Origin: Choanephora cucurbitarum | Lineage: Eukaryota; Mucoromycota; Mucoromycetes; Mucorales; Choanephoraceae | Direction: 5' to 3' | DNA length: 64,000 nucleotides | Assembly: GCA_025331435.1 (NCBI GenBank) | Contig: JAIWNI010000025.1 | Span: forward strand, 264,689 to 328,688 | The notes under the pieces: model-generated | Database searches by the model: none | The model's input: only the letters and a program-made list of their open reading frames with translations | What the model was told of the DNA's origin: nothing | Shown: positions 1 through 11,639 of the stretch, one piece after another | Numbering within the stretch: the first letter of the stretch is position 1 | Layout of the letters: each line of letters begins with the position of its first letter | Translations under genes and position numbers: made by a program

Positions 1-1291
1 CATTCTCTAACCCATTAACTTAATTTGCCAAATTGCAACTACATTTCGTATTAGGTTCTATACCTGTAGACAAAAGATATCTGCATTATAACCCAAGATT
101 TCAGCTACCAACAACTCTTTCCGGTATTCCCAGCTCAATGCCCATGATGGCGTGTAACCATAAGCTTGAGGTGTTGCATATTTTTGACAAAGAATATTGT
201 AACACAACACAGTAAACTTGTCTATAGAGTCATTAATGCCTTTTTTTTTTAAATCTTTATAGTTTATATGGTGGCTTACCTGGATCTTCCATTGTATCAC
301 CTTCAATCAATAACCATTCTCGATGAGGAGGTGGCATACCAACTAAGTTAGAGTGAGTCAGAGCAACTTCTTTATCATTCAAATCTTTACCTGGTGCATT
401 TTCACGTAAAGACATAATCAAAGCCTGTGTACCATCTTTAATCAAGATATTTTTGAGATCAGCTTGAAGGGGATTTCCCTCAAGCCCCAATGTCTCCAGC
501 TGATAGAGATTACCAAACTCAGTAGGAAGTGAAACGAGATTGTTATCAAACAAGAGCAGTTCTCTTAAATTACAAAGGAGACCAAGCTCAGGAGGCACTA
601 AGCTGAGTTTATTGCCAGAGACATCCAAAATCTTCAGATTCGTCAGCTGAGAGAGCGAAGGCATCAGATAAGTCAAGTTGTTGTGATTGATATAGAGTGC
701 TGTCAGGAAATGATAACTGCAGATGGTAGGTGCAATGTTCTTGAGGCCCATGCCACCCATATCCAATGATGTCCATACATGCTCTGGTTCCTCCTCCTTT
801 TTTCGATAGGTACCACGACTGTTGAAGAGCTTGTTGGGATCATTGGGGTCTGTGATGGTCACGGTGGAAGTGACGGGTGTGTTACGTGCCATGGCAGCAG
901 CTGCACGCGCATGATGGTGAGGTGACGATGACTGTCGAGAAATCTGAGCGTACGTAATCTGACGGGCCAAGTGAGGTGTGGCACTAGGAGAGGCGGAGAC
1001 ATCGGTAGGTGTGCCTATCAAACTTGGATTCTGTTGAGGTTGTGTTTGTTGATGTTGATAGCTTTGTTGAAGACTAAGTGAATAACGGTTACCAAAGACA
1101 CCTGCATTGACTAAATGAACAAAGACAGATGAGTAGGAATGAAAGACATGAAAAAGAAAGAAAAACAAGAGAGAGAAAGAGAGAATAACTTTTCTTATGG
1201 AAAGTAATAGAAGAGGAGTATATCAATAGTTACCCACAGATGGCGACGAGGCAGGCGATGTATTGTAAGGCGTATTACCAGAACTATACAT
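1..1291 (-). CDS. CCR4: CCR4 deadenylase, 5' part (cut by window edge)
   Basis: This is the catalytic mRNA deadenylase of the CCR4-NOT complex, which shortens poly(A) tails in the cytoplasm. The visible exons on the minus strand are about 1291-1235, 1110-280 and 239 down to about 70. The N-terminus is Gln- and Ser-rich. Leucine-rich repeats follow (LKILDVSGNKL, LRELLLFDNNL, LETLGLEGNPL). The start of the exonuclease-endonuclease-phosphatase domain then appears (TVLCYNILCQKYAT ... ILGYNADIFCLQ). That order, LRR then nuclease, is the hallmark of fungal Ccr4. The first intron begins right after the codons for SSPSV. The last visible exon ends at a GTATAG donor; the next exon, which should supply the metal-binding Glu, is not resolved before the edge. 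Most of the nuclease domain lies outside the window. Family assignment is firm; the terminal exon joins are tentative. Confidence 0.88.
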
Positions 1292-2609
1292 AGTAATTTA
1301 GAATAGAAATAAGTCAACGAATGACTATTTTTGTTAAAATGGATATAGAAAAAAAAAAAAGAGAGAGAAAAAAAAAAGAAAGAAGATGTGATAGTAGTAA
1401 TAAGTAACAGTTAGTTCATTTGTTAGTTTTGGGAACTTTTTGTCAACTACTATAAAAGGGAAAGTGACTTGCTTTCTATTTTTCTGAATGATGAATAGCT
1501 TCAAAGGAGAGTCTATCAAGCAAAGCATGAAGCTTATGATTTCATCTGATTGTTTGGTGAAGACAAATTCATGACAAATAAGCGGTTGAAAGAAAGTGAA
1601 TTGATTAACAAGCATTCTTATCATGAAAGCAACTCATAAAGCATTTGACTTGAATAAAGAGAGAGAGATATTTCATTCTGAATAATGAAATCAACAAATG
1701 TTCTATCTTTATTCTGATTGGTGCATGAATGTATTTATGGTGATCTTTGCCAGAATGCATTCATTGTAAATGGACTAAATGAAATTGATTCAAGCAACTC
1801 TCTACTCAAACATAATGACGCAAATGGATGAAGCTTCATTCTGAGAAAGAAAAATGCCTGAAAATGAGTGTCTTTTGTAAACTTGAAATGCTATTCCATT
1901 TAAAAAAAAAAGCTTTGAATGGCTGGCTATAAGATGGAGATTTTTCCTTTTCCAGAATACTCGATAAGAGCCTAATCTCCTGATTTCTATAAAAGAACAC
2001 AAAGCAACATCAGTGCTTAACTAAGCCAATCTTTAAGTGCAGTTAGTTTGCTCAATCAATGACAAGTGATGATAATCATTTCTTGGAAAATAGCATGTAG
2101 TTTTGATCTTTGAGGATACAGAATATCCTCTCAGTAAAGTAAATTTTTTTTTGGAGGTAACCCATCTCATCACTCATCAGTTGGTATTTTTGTAATGAAA
2201 CTACACCAACTGACATTTGTGAAGCAACAATGGATTGATGGTGATACAATTCCTATGATTGCTTTCTCTGCAAACTACTTTATACTGAACTAATACTTAG
2301 CAAACTAGACATATGTTTCTGTTATTAAGCTCAATTGTTTCGCTCTCGTTTTCCTATCAATAGGATAGACACTGTTTAAAGAAAGAGAAAGGCGCTCTCT
2401 CTTATGAACATTGCAAATGTGTTGTCTATCCTTCAAAAGTACAGTCTAAATCTTATCTCAATCATCTAATTGGCCAACTTTAAACAGACAAGTCAGTTCC
2501 AAAAAAAGAAGGGAGGAAATCAATCGTTCTCCGTGGCCAATGAAGCTCTTGCTAAATCTAAAAAAAAATCGACCATTCTATTCTTTTATTTCTTTTTATT
2601 TATTTAGAA
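1292..2609. other. Intergenic, divergent promoters of CCR4 and the zinc transporter
   Basis: About 1.3 kb between two divergently transcribed genes. It holds A/T-rich sequence with A-runs and GA-rich tracts. I see no convincing coding region, RNA gene or inverted repeat. Confidence 0.5.
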
Positions 2610-4383
2610 ATGCATCAGACGAGACAATTTACCAAAAGAAGACCTCAGTCTCCTATGTTGCATCAACAACAAGCTGTTGAAGGCTTACAAGTAGGTGCTC
2701 AGAAATCCTCTCGTGGTGGTCTGGCCATTCAGTCAAGTGCACCTATCCATACTCGTTCATTCAAGTCAGAACAACAGGTAAACGAAATAAAATACAAATA
2801 AGCCCCCCTTTCTTTTGTTTAGTTAACATACATGATATTACAGGAACCACTTCACCAAGACCATACTGCTTTGTATGCTCATGACCACTTGAATCAACAA
2901 GATCATTTTAGTCATCATGCTCCGACTCAGGTTCATCATGCCGATCATCTTCAGGCTCATCACCATGACCACGGTAACCATAGTCACGACCACCATGGAC
3001 ACGACCACCATAACCATGCTTATCATGGACATGACCATCATGGACATGATCATCACGGCCACGACCACCATGACCACCATGGACACGCCCACCACGACCA
3101 CCATGACCACCATGACCACCATGGACACGATCATCATGGACACGATCATCACGGCCATCATCACTTTCCCCAAGTTTATACCCAGCCACTCCCTTCATAT
3201 GCTTCCATATTTGCAACATTGGCTCCCTTCCAAAAGACACTCTTTACCTTTTTTGTTCTCTATTTCTTGTTAGGTATAAGTGTATGGTGGTCTGGTCTTG
3301 CTAGAGAAAGTTTAGGTAATTGATAAGAAAACGATCAAAGAGAAGCTTTATTGACAATCACATGTTAGCTGTTGTTGGTTTCTCTTACCTTGTCTTGTTT
3401 GATGCCTTTGGTGTATTGAATTTGTTTGCCTCTAATGTGCTTCAACTCAATCCTGCTTTTACTCAAGTGACAACAAAAAGACCCTTTGGGTAAATAAGGA
3501 AAGAATCGATCATGTCTCTTTTTTTTTTGCTTACCTTTTTTTTTTAAAAGTGCACGTCGTTTTGAGATTGTATTAGCACTTGCCAATACTATCTTTTTGT
3601 TGTTTGGTACAATGTATACTACCAAGGAATCATTGGAACATCTTTTGCTTGAGAACCATCATCCTGAAGTAGAACACCATCATGGATTAAAGTAAGCTAT
3701 TTGATATGGGCTTATCAAAGGTTATCATTGACACCCTCCAAAACCTTAGTTATCCTTTTGGTCTCTTGTTTCTTTTGTTGTTAGCCATCAGTGGCTCTGT
3801 CTTCTCTAGTGTAAACCTAAAGAACCATCAACCACTTGTTCAATGTAAGTGTTTTTTATAATACACATAATAGCGTGTAACTGATGACATTTTACCAGTA
3901 ATGAAACAATCGCATTATGATCATACGCATGGAGATATGAATGCTTTGAGTGTAGTCAAGAATAATCTCTTTTCCCTTTCAATTGTTGCTAGTGGATCCT
4001 TTGTCTTCTTGGTCTATCTGTTGGGCATGGCCACCCCTAACCTTGACAAGATGATTGCATTTGGAGAAGCTGGTTTGATGTTGTATCTTGGTATCCCTAC
4101 AGCTGTAGCCTTAAGTAAGGTCCTTTTACAGACGATGCCTGATAGTCTTGTGAACTCGATTGGACATCAATTGAGACAAGTTCAACAGCAAGTGCCCTAT
4201 GTGATTTCGGTGGATAAGGTTCATTTCTGGCAAAATGCTTATGGCCGTTTGATTGGTACTGTTGAAATCCATGTTAGACCAGAGGCAGAGGAAGATGCAG
4301 TGATCAATGGTGCATTTAGTCTTTTAGAGTCTGTTGTTAGAGATAACGGTGGTGAATTGACCATCAGTGTTGTGAAGCCATAG
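2610..4383 (+). CDS. Zrg17-like cation diffusion facilitator (zinc transporter)
   Basis: A zinc transporter-like protein of the CDF superfamily, closest in layout to yeast Zrg17, which pairs with Msc2 to bring zinc into the ER. Six exons close in frame: 2610-2777, 2844-3315, 3369-3489, 3551-3691, 3750-3844, 3899-4383, giving about 493 aa. A soluble N-terminus precedes a striking His/Asp/Gly block (repeats of GHDHH) at about residues 75-170. Hydrophobic segments follow, such as LFTFFVLYFLLGISVWW, the segment after it in exon 3, IVLALANTILFLLFGTMY and the block LLFLLLLAISGSVF. The C-terminal cytoplasmic CDF domain (DKVHFWQNAYGRLIGTVEIHV) is intact. The His block is expected to bind zinc; this is inference. 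Zrg17 as against another CDF subfamily is likely but not proven. Confidence 0.82.
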
Positions 4384-4489
4384 TGTTGGTTTTAAAGCAA
4401 ATAAAAGCACTTTTTTGATTTATTTCTTTGTTAGCAGAGTTATGTTTATTTTATTTTTTTTTGGACAATCAAAAGCTCTATATAAGATG

Positions 4490-5055
4490 TTGTTTCGGAC
4501 AGTCAAAGTTCTTTCTTTTGTCATTCTTAAAACTACTCAAATCTCAAAATGCCTAAAGTTACAAACACTACCAAGCATGGTCCTTATAACAAGCACAAAG
4601 ACGAAAAATAGTGTGGAGAGTTGTCAATCGCGCCGGTCATTCTCAGTGTGAAATAACTGGGCTGGTTGAACTTCCCATCTCAACTGTCTACACAAACCCC
4701 CCCCCCCCCCAGACTTAAAACCCATTGAGCATTTGTGGTGGACTCTTGGGTTGAGGATTGCGAATAGACGGCATACGGTTCAAGATGCTGCTCAATGGAA
4801 GGAGACTTTTGTTAGAAGCATGGAACGAGATCAACCATGATCTTTTCATTCGTCTTGTTGCCAGTATGAAGGATAGATGCCAGGCTGTTATTGATGTCAA
4901 AGGCGACCCTATCAGATATTAAATACACGTATTTATTTGCAAAATCTAAAAGTCGACATGTTGATAAAAGCTTGATGAGCTCAGGTGTGGATATGCATGA
5001 ATTCATCTATCTTGTATGCTGAGTTTTTTTTTATTTAAAAAGGTGTCCGAAACAA
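4490..5055 (+). mobile_element. Internally deleted Tc1/mariner-like element A
   Basis: The ends carry an inverted repeat, TTGTTTCGGACA at 4490-4501 and its complement at 5044-5055. Inside, on the plus strand, a transposase N-terminus is readable from about 4550 (MPKVTNTTKHGPYNKHKDEK, then a stop). After a run of 14 C at 4697-4710 the catalytic C-terminal part resumes as PDLKPIEHLWWTLGLR, which is the classic Tc1 third-Asp region (family motif PDLNPIEHLW). The middle of the gene is missing and several stops are present, so the copy cannot make its own transposase. Exact outer limits are uncertain by some bases. Confidence 0.72.
4697..4710. repeat. Poly(C) tract of 14 bases
   Basis: A C14 homopolymer lies exactly where the two transposase pieces of element A meet, turning the expected Ser-Pro-Asp into Pro-Pro-Asp. 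It could mark the deletion junction or be a sequencing or assembly artefact. Confidence 0.8.
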
Positions 5056-5079
5056 AACCTTGTATCTTTAAAGCACTTA

Positions 5080-5960
5080 TTGAAAACAACTCCGCTTAGT
5101 CTTGACATGCATATGGTGGATCTTCTCAAAGCAGTTCATTGAAGCAGATTACCAATACAAATTCTGGAGTTACATCTTTGAATCGTTTTTTAGGATGTTT
5201 TATTGCGATGGTAAATATCTTATGATGACTTTATACCACTTATTCTCCATCTAACTGTTTGTAGGGGCGACACCATAAGCGACAGTTGTAAAAAAAAAAA
5301 AAAAAAAAAAAAGCTGGTCATAAATTTAAGCTGGATTTGCGGTTGGTGATGATTCAAAATGATGAAATCACAATAGATGGCTGTACTGGAGAGATGGCAA
5401 AAAAAAGCAACAGAGAAAAAGATAGACAAAGACAAGCTCAAGTCCGTCAAAGGGCCATCTTAACACTTTTTTAAAGGAAGTACCGTATATCCATGCCCAA
5501 GATGTTGTCCTTATAAAGATACCAATAATTCAAGTAGCCGGCTTCAGTGGAAAACTCCCTGTTTTAAGTTTACCAAAGAAAAAAAGAGTACAAACTGGAC
5601 GATGTTTCTTCGTTTTGTTTTCCCAAGTCATTACAGCAAATTCAAACAGGATATTTGGAAAACTTGATTGATTTTCTAATCTGCAATTGATGTAAGAGGA
5701 TGGACAAGACAACCCATATTTTGCATTATCTAATATCACCACTTTTTTCTATTGGGTGATTTATCACGATAATAGTTCAAGTACCGAAAATGATATCGAG
5801 AACATCTTGACTGAAGCCAATCAAAAGAAAAAGTTCGATTACAATGCTTGGGCAACAAAAGCCACTTTTGAAAAAGAGGACGATGAAGCTGCAACCTTTT
5901 GATCGTCAAATTATTACTCATGTAATATGAAGCTATTGACAGTTGATTGCTTTGCCGTAA
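5080..5960 (+). pseudogene. Decayed ORF of a repeated fungal family
   Basis: No intact gene. Short coding-like pieces appear in shifting frames on the plus strand, for example ADYQYKFWSYIFESFF near 5140, GHKFKLDLRLVMIQNDEITI near 5310 and VLIKIPIIQVAGFSGKLPVL near 5510. From memory these resemble a protein family of unknown function that is repeated in mucoralean genomes; I could not search for it. A run of about 22 A interrupts it at 5289. The better preserved copy at 14564-16805 may belong to the same kind of family. Confidence 0.4.
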
Positions 5961-6159
5961 ATCTTTCAAAAGCTTTTTGTTAAATTATCTACAACCGACG
6001 AGGTTGTAGTTGTAAGGCTTATTGTCAAAAAGCTCAAGAATGTGTAACTTTTGTGGCTCTTGAAGCTGACTCTTGGCCCAATTTACTTTTGTTAGTCTGC
6101 TTTTCTAACCGGGTTCTATTCTGATTCGTTTTGCAGTCCTCTCGAAAAAAAAAATTGAT

Positions 6160-6466
6160 TTTCAAATAATAAACAACGTTTTCTGATCGTCCGTATATGA
6201 CCTGTAGCTTCTAACATTGTCAACTTTGTTAGCAATAGTTCTATTCACTTTTTCAATAACAAGTGATATTCTGCTTTCCAAGTTCTCGTCTTCGGCATCG
6301 AGCTCAATGAAAACAGCTTGACAATCATTATATTCACTTAGACTAGTCAAGTTTCGAAGATTAAATTCCTCTCCTTCTTCAATAACTTAGTCCGTGGCCT
6401 CTGCACCATCTTCCGTAGTTATTCCACCCTGACTGTCCTCAATAAAGAATTTATGCGTGTTGCTCA
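6160..6466 (-). pseudogene. 5' fragment of a DDE transposase-like gene
   Basis: Read on the minus strand from an ATG near 6466 (MSNTHKFFIEDSQGGITTED) there is one in-frame stop, then about 70 residues containing ECNDCQ-like and IELDAEDENLESRIS stretches and RSYRSYTDDQKTLF. From memory this matches the N-terminal region of Tc1/IS630-type transposases common in Mucorales. The catalytic part is absent. Upstream at 6510-6580 two direct repeats of TTTTGAAATCCGCCA are found, possibly from the element end. Assignment rests on recollection, so confidence is moderate. Confidence 0.42.
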
Positions 6467-6509
6467 TTTGAAAATATTTAAAGTAAAAGAGACGTCTTTA
6501 GAATGTGGA

Positions 6510-6580
6510 AAGTCTGCCATTTGGTTATGCGCTCATTGACATTTTGAAATCCGCCAAATGATTTTTGAAATCCGCCATTT
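6510..6580. repeat. Short direct repeats near SEC6 promoter
   Basis: The string TTTTGAAATCCGCCA occurs twice about 22 bases apart, followed once by AATG and once by TTTG, and a third partial copy (CTGCCATTTGG) lies just upstream. It sits between the transposase fragment and the SEC6 start codon and may be the remnant of a transposon end. Confidence 0.55.
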
Positions 6581-6626
6581 GGGACCTTAAGCACTGTAAC
6601 TTTACTTTTTACCTTTTTCAACTTGC

Positions 6627-8934
6627 ATGGAAGACGCACGAGAGATTGCCATCACAAAACTTTCTGAACTATTAAAGCATCCAGATGACCTCAATACAAA
6701 GTTAGGTCCCCTCATAAGGAAGTTAGCAAAAGAAAAAGCGTCTATCGATGCACAGCTAAATACAGGCGTTCAGTCTCAACTTGATCATGTACAAGAAGGT
6801 TTAGAGACACTGACCATCTCTAGTCGAAACATCAATCGTGTGAAAGAGAACATGCGCACGATCGACAAACTGTGTTATGATGCGCAGTCTATGATTCAAG
6901 ATTTTCCTCGGATCAATATGGTAAATTAGACCTATCTTAATTGTAACACCCTCTCTCTCACATATGCTCACTTTTTTTCCACAGATATCTCAAGTACATC
7001 AAAACTTTGTAGCTACTCAAGCACAAGTCAAGGCATTTGAGAAACTATATCAACAGCTAGACGATCTAGAGAATGCATTTGAGCCAATGCGCAACGATCT
7101 ATTCCACCCTCACGATGCACTTTTGCATGTTCATTATCACCTTTATAAACTAGAGGAGTTTCGAGACAAGACAATGCACCAAGCGCGAGATTCACCTCAT
7201 GATGCCATGATCACTTTAAAGACTTATTTTAGACGTGTGGATGTCCTTTCAGATGATTTCACACAGCATCTTTGGTTGTTGACTCGAAATCTGATTCCCC
7301 TGGTGGACAATGGATGCGGTGCTACCATCATCAAGTTAATCAAAATCATTGAATGCGAAGAGGCAGCAGACGAAAAGGCCTTGGCAGCCAAACAAGCTCA
7401 GTCCAACCACCAAGATCTACAGGGCGATAACCACAAGAAATGGCGGTTGGCAGAAGGAAATCCACGTACGATCAAATCCTATCGAGTCGAGTTCTTTGAA
7501 CAGCTACATCAATCACTGCGAGAACACTTTGACCGAGTATTCTCGCCTTATAGAGAACAAGAGGACTGGCAGAGTGCTCTAGATGCCACTGAATTTATTT
7601 TTGATGATCTCGAACTTGTATTTCACGAGATTGTACCTAAATTCCCCAAGAAATACAAAATATTCCCCTATTTCGTACTTGAATACCATCGCCATACCTA
7701 TGATCTCTTGAATCAACTTGTCACACAGGATTTGGATGCAGGCACCATCTTGCGCTTACTGCGATTTGTACGTGACTATTATACAACCATGAGCACTCGA
7801 TTAGGCGTCACAGAAGAACTGTTGGAGCCTCAGTTGTTGGATGGTCAAGAACAACCCTTGGTCGATGAATACCTTAAGCTTGTACGTCGCACCTTGGTCG
7901 AATGGACGTCGAATCTGATGCAATCTGAGTCAAAGCACTTTGTGAACCGAGATGAACCCCCAGAGATGTCTCCCGATGGTCAGTTAGGTCTCCCGGGTGC
8001 TGTGGATCTCTTTCAGATCATCAACCAACAGATTGATGTGGCAGCCGATGCGAATCAGGGCAAATTACTGTATTTGGTCATCAGCGAGTGTCATAAGGTG
8101 ATGAAGGATTCTCAAAGTTTTTGGAAGAAGCTGTTGCACTCTGAACTTCAAAAGCAATTTGATACACCGAATGATGTGCCCATTGGGTTCTTGGAATATA
8201 CGATGGCATTAGCAAACGATCAAATCAAATGTTCTGATTATGCTAACGATATGTTGATCCGTGTTCCGCCTATTGTGGATGCCAATTACAAAACGCAAGT
8301 AGAAGATAAGCTGTCGACAGCCATTGATGGTTATCTTCAGATTGCCGCTAGTGCAAGAGAGGCTTTGTTGGAGATTACGTTTGCAGATGTCAAACCTGTC
8401 TTCCAAGACTTGTTCTCTCATCGTTGGTATGAACAACCTTTGATTCCTTCTGTCATTGAGACCCTGCGTGATTACTGCAATGATTTTTCACACTTGAATC
8501 AATTCATCTTTGAGAAACTAGTCCATGATATGTTAGATCGATTTCTGATGCTCTATCTGGAAGCCATGCGACACAAGACAGCGAAATTCCAGATGCCACA
8601 CTGTCTAGAGCGTATTGAGAATGATGTGCGACTCTCGTTTGGATTCTTTGCTCAGCTAACATCACCTGAGGAAATGGAAGAGCGCTTTGATGTGATAGAC
8701 AAGATCCACAATTTGCTCCAAAGTAGTCGCCGTATGATCTTTGTTGACTATTACAACCTAAGACAGGCTTATCCTGATGTTCCATTAGCCTTTGTGGAGA
8801 ACATTTTATCTAAGCGAGATGATTTAGATAAAGCAGCTCTCAAAGACATTATGGAAGGCATTAAGGCGAAGGCCCGTGAATATGAACCTGATGCTAATAC
8901 CCCACCTACCATTTTCAGTCGAATCAAATGGTAA
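6627..8934 (+). CDS. SEC6: Exocyst complex subunit Sec6
   Basis: Sec6 (EXOC3) is a subunit of the octameric exocyst that tethers secretory vesicles to the plasma membrane at growth sites such as hyphal tips. Two exons, 6627-6920 and 6985-8934, join in phase 0 through a 64-nt intron and give about 747 aa, the usual family length. The N-terminus is a heptad-rich coiled coil (IDAQLNTGVQSQLDHVQEGL). The long helical body has typical Sec6 stretches such as LVRRTLVEWTSNLMQSE and DLFQIINQQIDVAADA in the middle, and FILYE-like C-terminal bundles ending at TIFSRIKW. No lesions. Downstream, the decarboxylase gene starts only about 105 bp after the stop, in the same orientation. Confidence 0.9.
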
Positions 8935-9039
8935 AAAAAAAAAAAAAGATTGTTACATGTCAAATAAATGCTTCTATCAGTCACGACAATTTTTTTTAAA
9001 CTTTAAAAAAAAAACTTCTTTCTTTCTTATTCAACAATA

Positions 9040-10509
9040 ATGTCTCTACGTCTGAGTACACTTGCTCTGCGCAGTCAGCATCAAAAGGCCACATCGGCTT
9101 ATTCTTTTGTAGCGAGATCTCGTTTGCTTCATAGTACTCGATTATGTCAACAACAACAACAACAAAAGCCTTTGACGACTCGCTTAGCAGATAGCTGGAA
9201 TAATACAGAGACAAAGTGGTACCCTATTCCAGTGGCTCTTGGTTTGAGTGTTATTGGCTTTATTCAATACCGTAGAGTGAGAGAACGTGAAGAACAAGAA
9301 ACACACCAACAACAAAAGAAGTATGTTGCTTCGGGTCCATGGCAGGTAACAATGGATTTGTTTTAAAAAAAAAAAGAAAGAAAGGGTCAGTTATTGACAA
9401 CTTTCTAGGTTCATGTAGCTGCTGCTTTACCTTTAAGAAGCATATCCCGCGTATGGGGTGCTTTCAACTCGATCACGATCCCCACACCTTTACGTCCAAT
9501 GGGATACAAGCTTTACAGCTGGATCTTTGGCTGTAATTTAGAAGAAATGAAGAACCCCGATCTCTATTCTTATCCTAATTTATCCGCCTTCTTCTACCGA
9601 GAACTAAAAGAGGGTGTTCGTCCTATTGCTGATGCTCCTTTAGTATCACCCTCAGATGGTAAAGTCTTGCATTTCGGTATTGTACAAGGACAAGAGATTG
9701 AGCAGATCAAGGGCGTCACTTACAACTTGGATGCTCTGTTGGGCAATGACGATAAACCTATGTCACCTGTCACCAACGCTGTCTTGGGCAGTCAGACACA
9801 GGTAGTAGACGAAGAAGATTTTGCTAATGTGAACGGTATTGAGTATTCTTTGGGTGACATGTTGGACCAAGGACAGTCTGTCAAGACCGAATCTGCTGTT
9901 GGACCAGATGGTTTAGTTGCTACCGAAAAGACAGACCCTCAGGTGGAAAGGGACTTGGCTAAATTGGCTGAAGTGAAGGCCAACATGAACGAGCACAAGG
10001 TGAAGCCTGGTCATGCCATGTTCTTCTGTGTTGTCTATCTGGCTCCTGGTGACTACCATCGATTCCATTCACCTACCAACTGGGTTGTACAGACCAGAAG
10101 ACATTTTGCTGGCGAACTCTTCAGTGTCTCTCCCTATTTTGTAAAGTTACTGGAAAACTTGTTTGTGTTGAATGAGCGTGTGGCCCTGCTGGGTAAATGG
10201 AAGCACGGCTTTTTCTCCATGATCCCTGTGGGTGCCACGAACGTGGGATCCATCAAGATCAACTTTGATGAAGCATTAAAGACCAACCGTAAAGAGGATC
10301 TTCCTTTGGGTACTTACACTGAAGTCACTTACAAGTCCGCTAGTAAGCTTTTGGGTGGTAAGGCACTTCGTTCAGGTGATGAAATGGGTGGCTTCTATTT
10401 AGGTTCCACTGTTGTATTAGTGTTTGAAGCACCCACTTCATTCAAGTTCCAATTGACTGCTGGTCAAAAGATCAAGATGGGTGAAGCATTGGGTCAGATT
10501 GAACCTTAA
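9040..10509 (+). CDS. PSD1: Mitochondrial phosphatidylserine decarboxylase
   Basis: Converts phosphatidylserine to phosphatidylethanolamine at the inner mitochondrial membrane. Two exons, 9040-9345 and 9409-10509, join in phase 0 and give about 468 aa. Residues 1-50 are rich in Arg, Ser and Leu with almost no acids, as in a mitochondrial presequence, and include a Q6 run. One membrane segment follows (PIPVALGLSVIGFIQYRR). The core has the substrate-pocket stretch FFCVVYLAPGDYHRFH and the self-cleavage motif LGST in GGFYLGSTVVLVFEAP, where the Ser becomes the pyruvoyl group. An acidic insertion (about residues 185-245) sits between the first conserved block (PLVSPSDGKV) and FFCVVYL, as in other fungal Psd1 proteins. 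No lesions. Confidence 0.94.
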
Positions 10510-10654
10510 ATTGTAAATACATGCATACACACACATATATACACTTCTTTTTTGATACATGCACGCTTACTTTATAAATAACGTCAATAAAAGATAGATC
10601 GACATATTTATTCGATAAGGTCACTCCTTATTTTCGCTTTTTTCTTCTTTTTAT

Positions 10655-11044
10655 ATGACATCCTATTGGTATTGTACCGATGGAATCAAGCAATGTTTGC
10701 TTCCAAATCATCATATCTCTTCTTTAGACAATGCATTTCAAACACACATACGTATTCAAATCACAGAAGCCGTTTTCGAACGTCAAGGAATTGCCTTAGC
10801 AGACCCTTCTCAAGGTACACTCACTATGGACGGGCTTCATTTTGGCCTCTATCGACATCCACCTATCCAACGAACTACCAGCTTCGAATCACTTATCTTT
10901 ATGGATCATTCACAAACAATGCATAGCGATCTTACATTGGGATTGGAGGATGAAGAACTGTCAAATCAATTCACATGGATGATCAAAAAAGAACAATCCT
11001 CTCACTCATTGAGTTCACCTCGCACCTGTTGTATCATCAGTTGA
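10655..11044 (+). CDS. Small hypothetical protein with CaaX tail
   Basis: Single-exon gene for 129 aa, no recognised domain. The last five residues are CCIIS, a farnesylation box (CIIS) preceded by a second Cys that could be palmitoylated. This is the same pentapeptide that ends yeast Ras2. There are no GTPase motifs (no GxxxxGK[ST], DxxG or NKxD), so it is not a small GTPase. The composition is mixed, with His and Ser and an acidic patch (LGLEDEELSNQ) before the tail. It starts after a pyrimidine-rich leader and ends 145 bp 3' of the decarboxylase stop (start to stop). Membrane anchoring is inferred from the tail only. It could also be the last gene piece of something longer, but the frame is open from ATG to stop and no splice site is needed. 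Confidence 0.62.
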   Translation: MTSYWYCTDGIKQCLLPNHHISSLDNAFQTHIRIQITEAVFERQGIALADPSQGTLTMDGLHFGLYRHPPIQRTTSFESLIFMDHSQTMHSDLTLGLEDEELSNQFTWMIKKEQSSHSLSSPRTCCIIS

Positions 11045-11560
11045 ATCACACTTCTTATTAGACTTGTACATTTTCTTTTTTAGATCGTTAGAGAAATTAA
11101 AATAATTGATCATTTACAGTGATATGATTGTTAGAATTCAAGTTTAAATAGATCATCTGTATAGCCTACAAGCTACAGACTCTTGAGAAGCCACATTTGA
11201 TTATCCAATGATGAAGTTTACCATCTTTCAGTATATATATATATATTACTACGGACATGCCGCTATACGAAGTATTCTCTTGAATATATGGTATTTAAAA
11301 TAAAGTACGATGGACACTCAATTTACAGTGGAATGTTCTCACTTCACATATGAATTTCAATAGGTTTTTCTTTTCTTTAAAAAGAAAAACTGCACTATCA
11401 ACAAGCTTATGGAATTGTTCAATTATATCTTATTGACACCAAAAAGAGAGAAAGAGAGATATCATTAAATAGACTACATGTAGTTTTTTTTTGGTTCGTT
11501 ATTCAATGGCGAGTTAAAGGATTACATGATGAAAAAAAAAGGCTGGACTCCGTATGCAGC
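11045..11560. other. Intergenic, A/T-rich
   Basis: No gene seen. A (TA)n run lies at about 11231-11247 and an A-run near 11530. It leads into the mobile-element zone. Confidence 0.5.
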
Positions 11561-11639
11561 ATAATGCTTGTTTACCAATCGAAATTAAGAGTCTTACAAC
11601 ACCAGATCAAGCAACTCTTTACTTTTCTAGATACTAATC

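Noticed and set aside
2838..3240. Long open frames on the minus strand and in another plus frame over the His-rich block
   Set aside because: They are products of the tandem DNA repeat coding GHDHH; composition (Met/Val or Gly/Arg runs) is repetitive and the plus frame is part of a clear CDF protein.
10655..11044. Ras-family GTPase because of the CCIIS end
   Set aside because: No P-loop, DxxG or NKxD motifs are present in the 129 residues.
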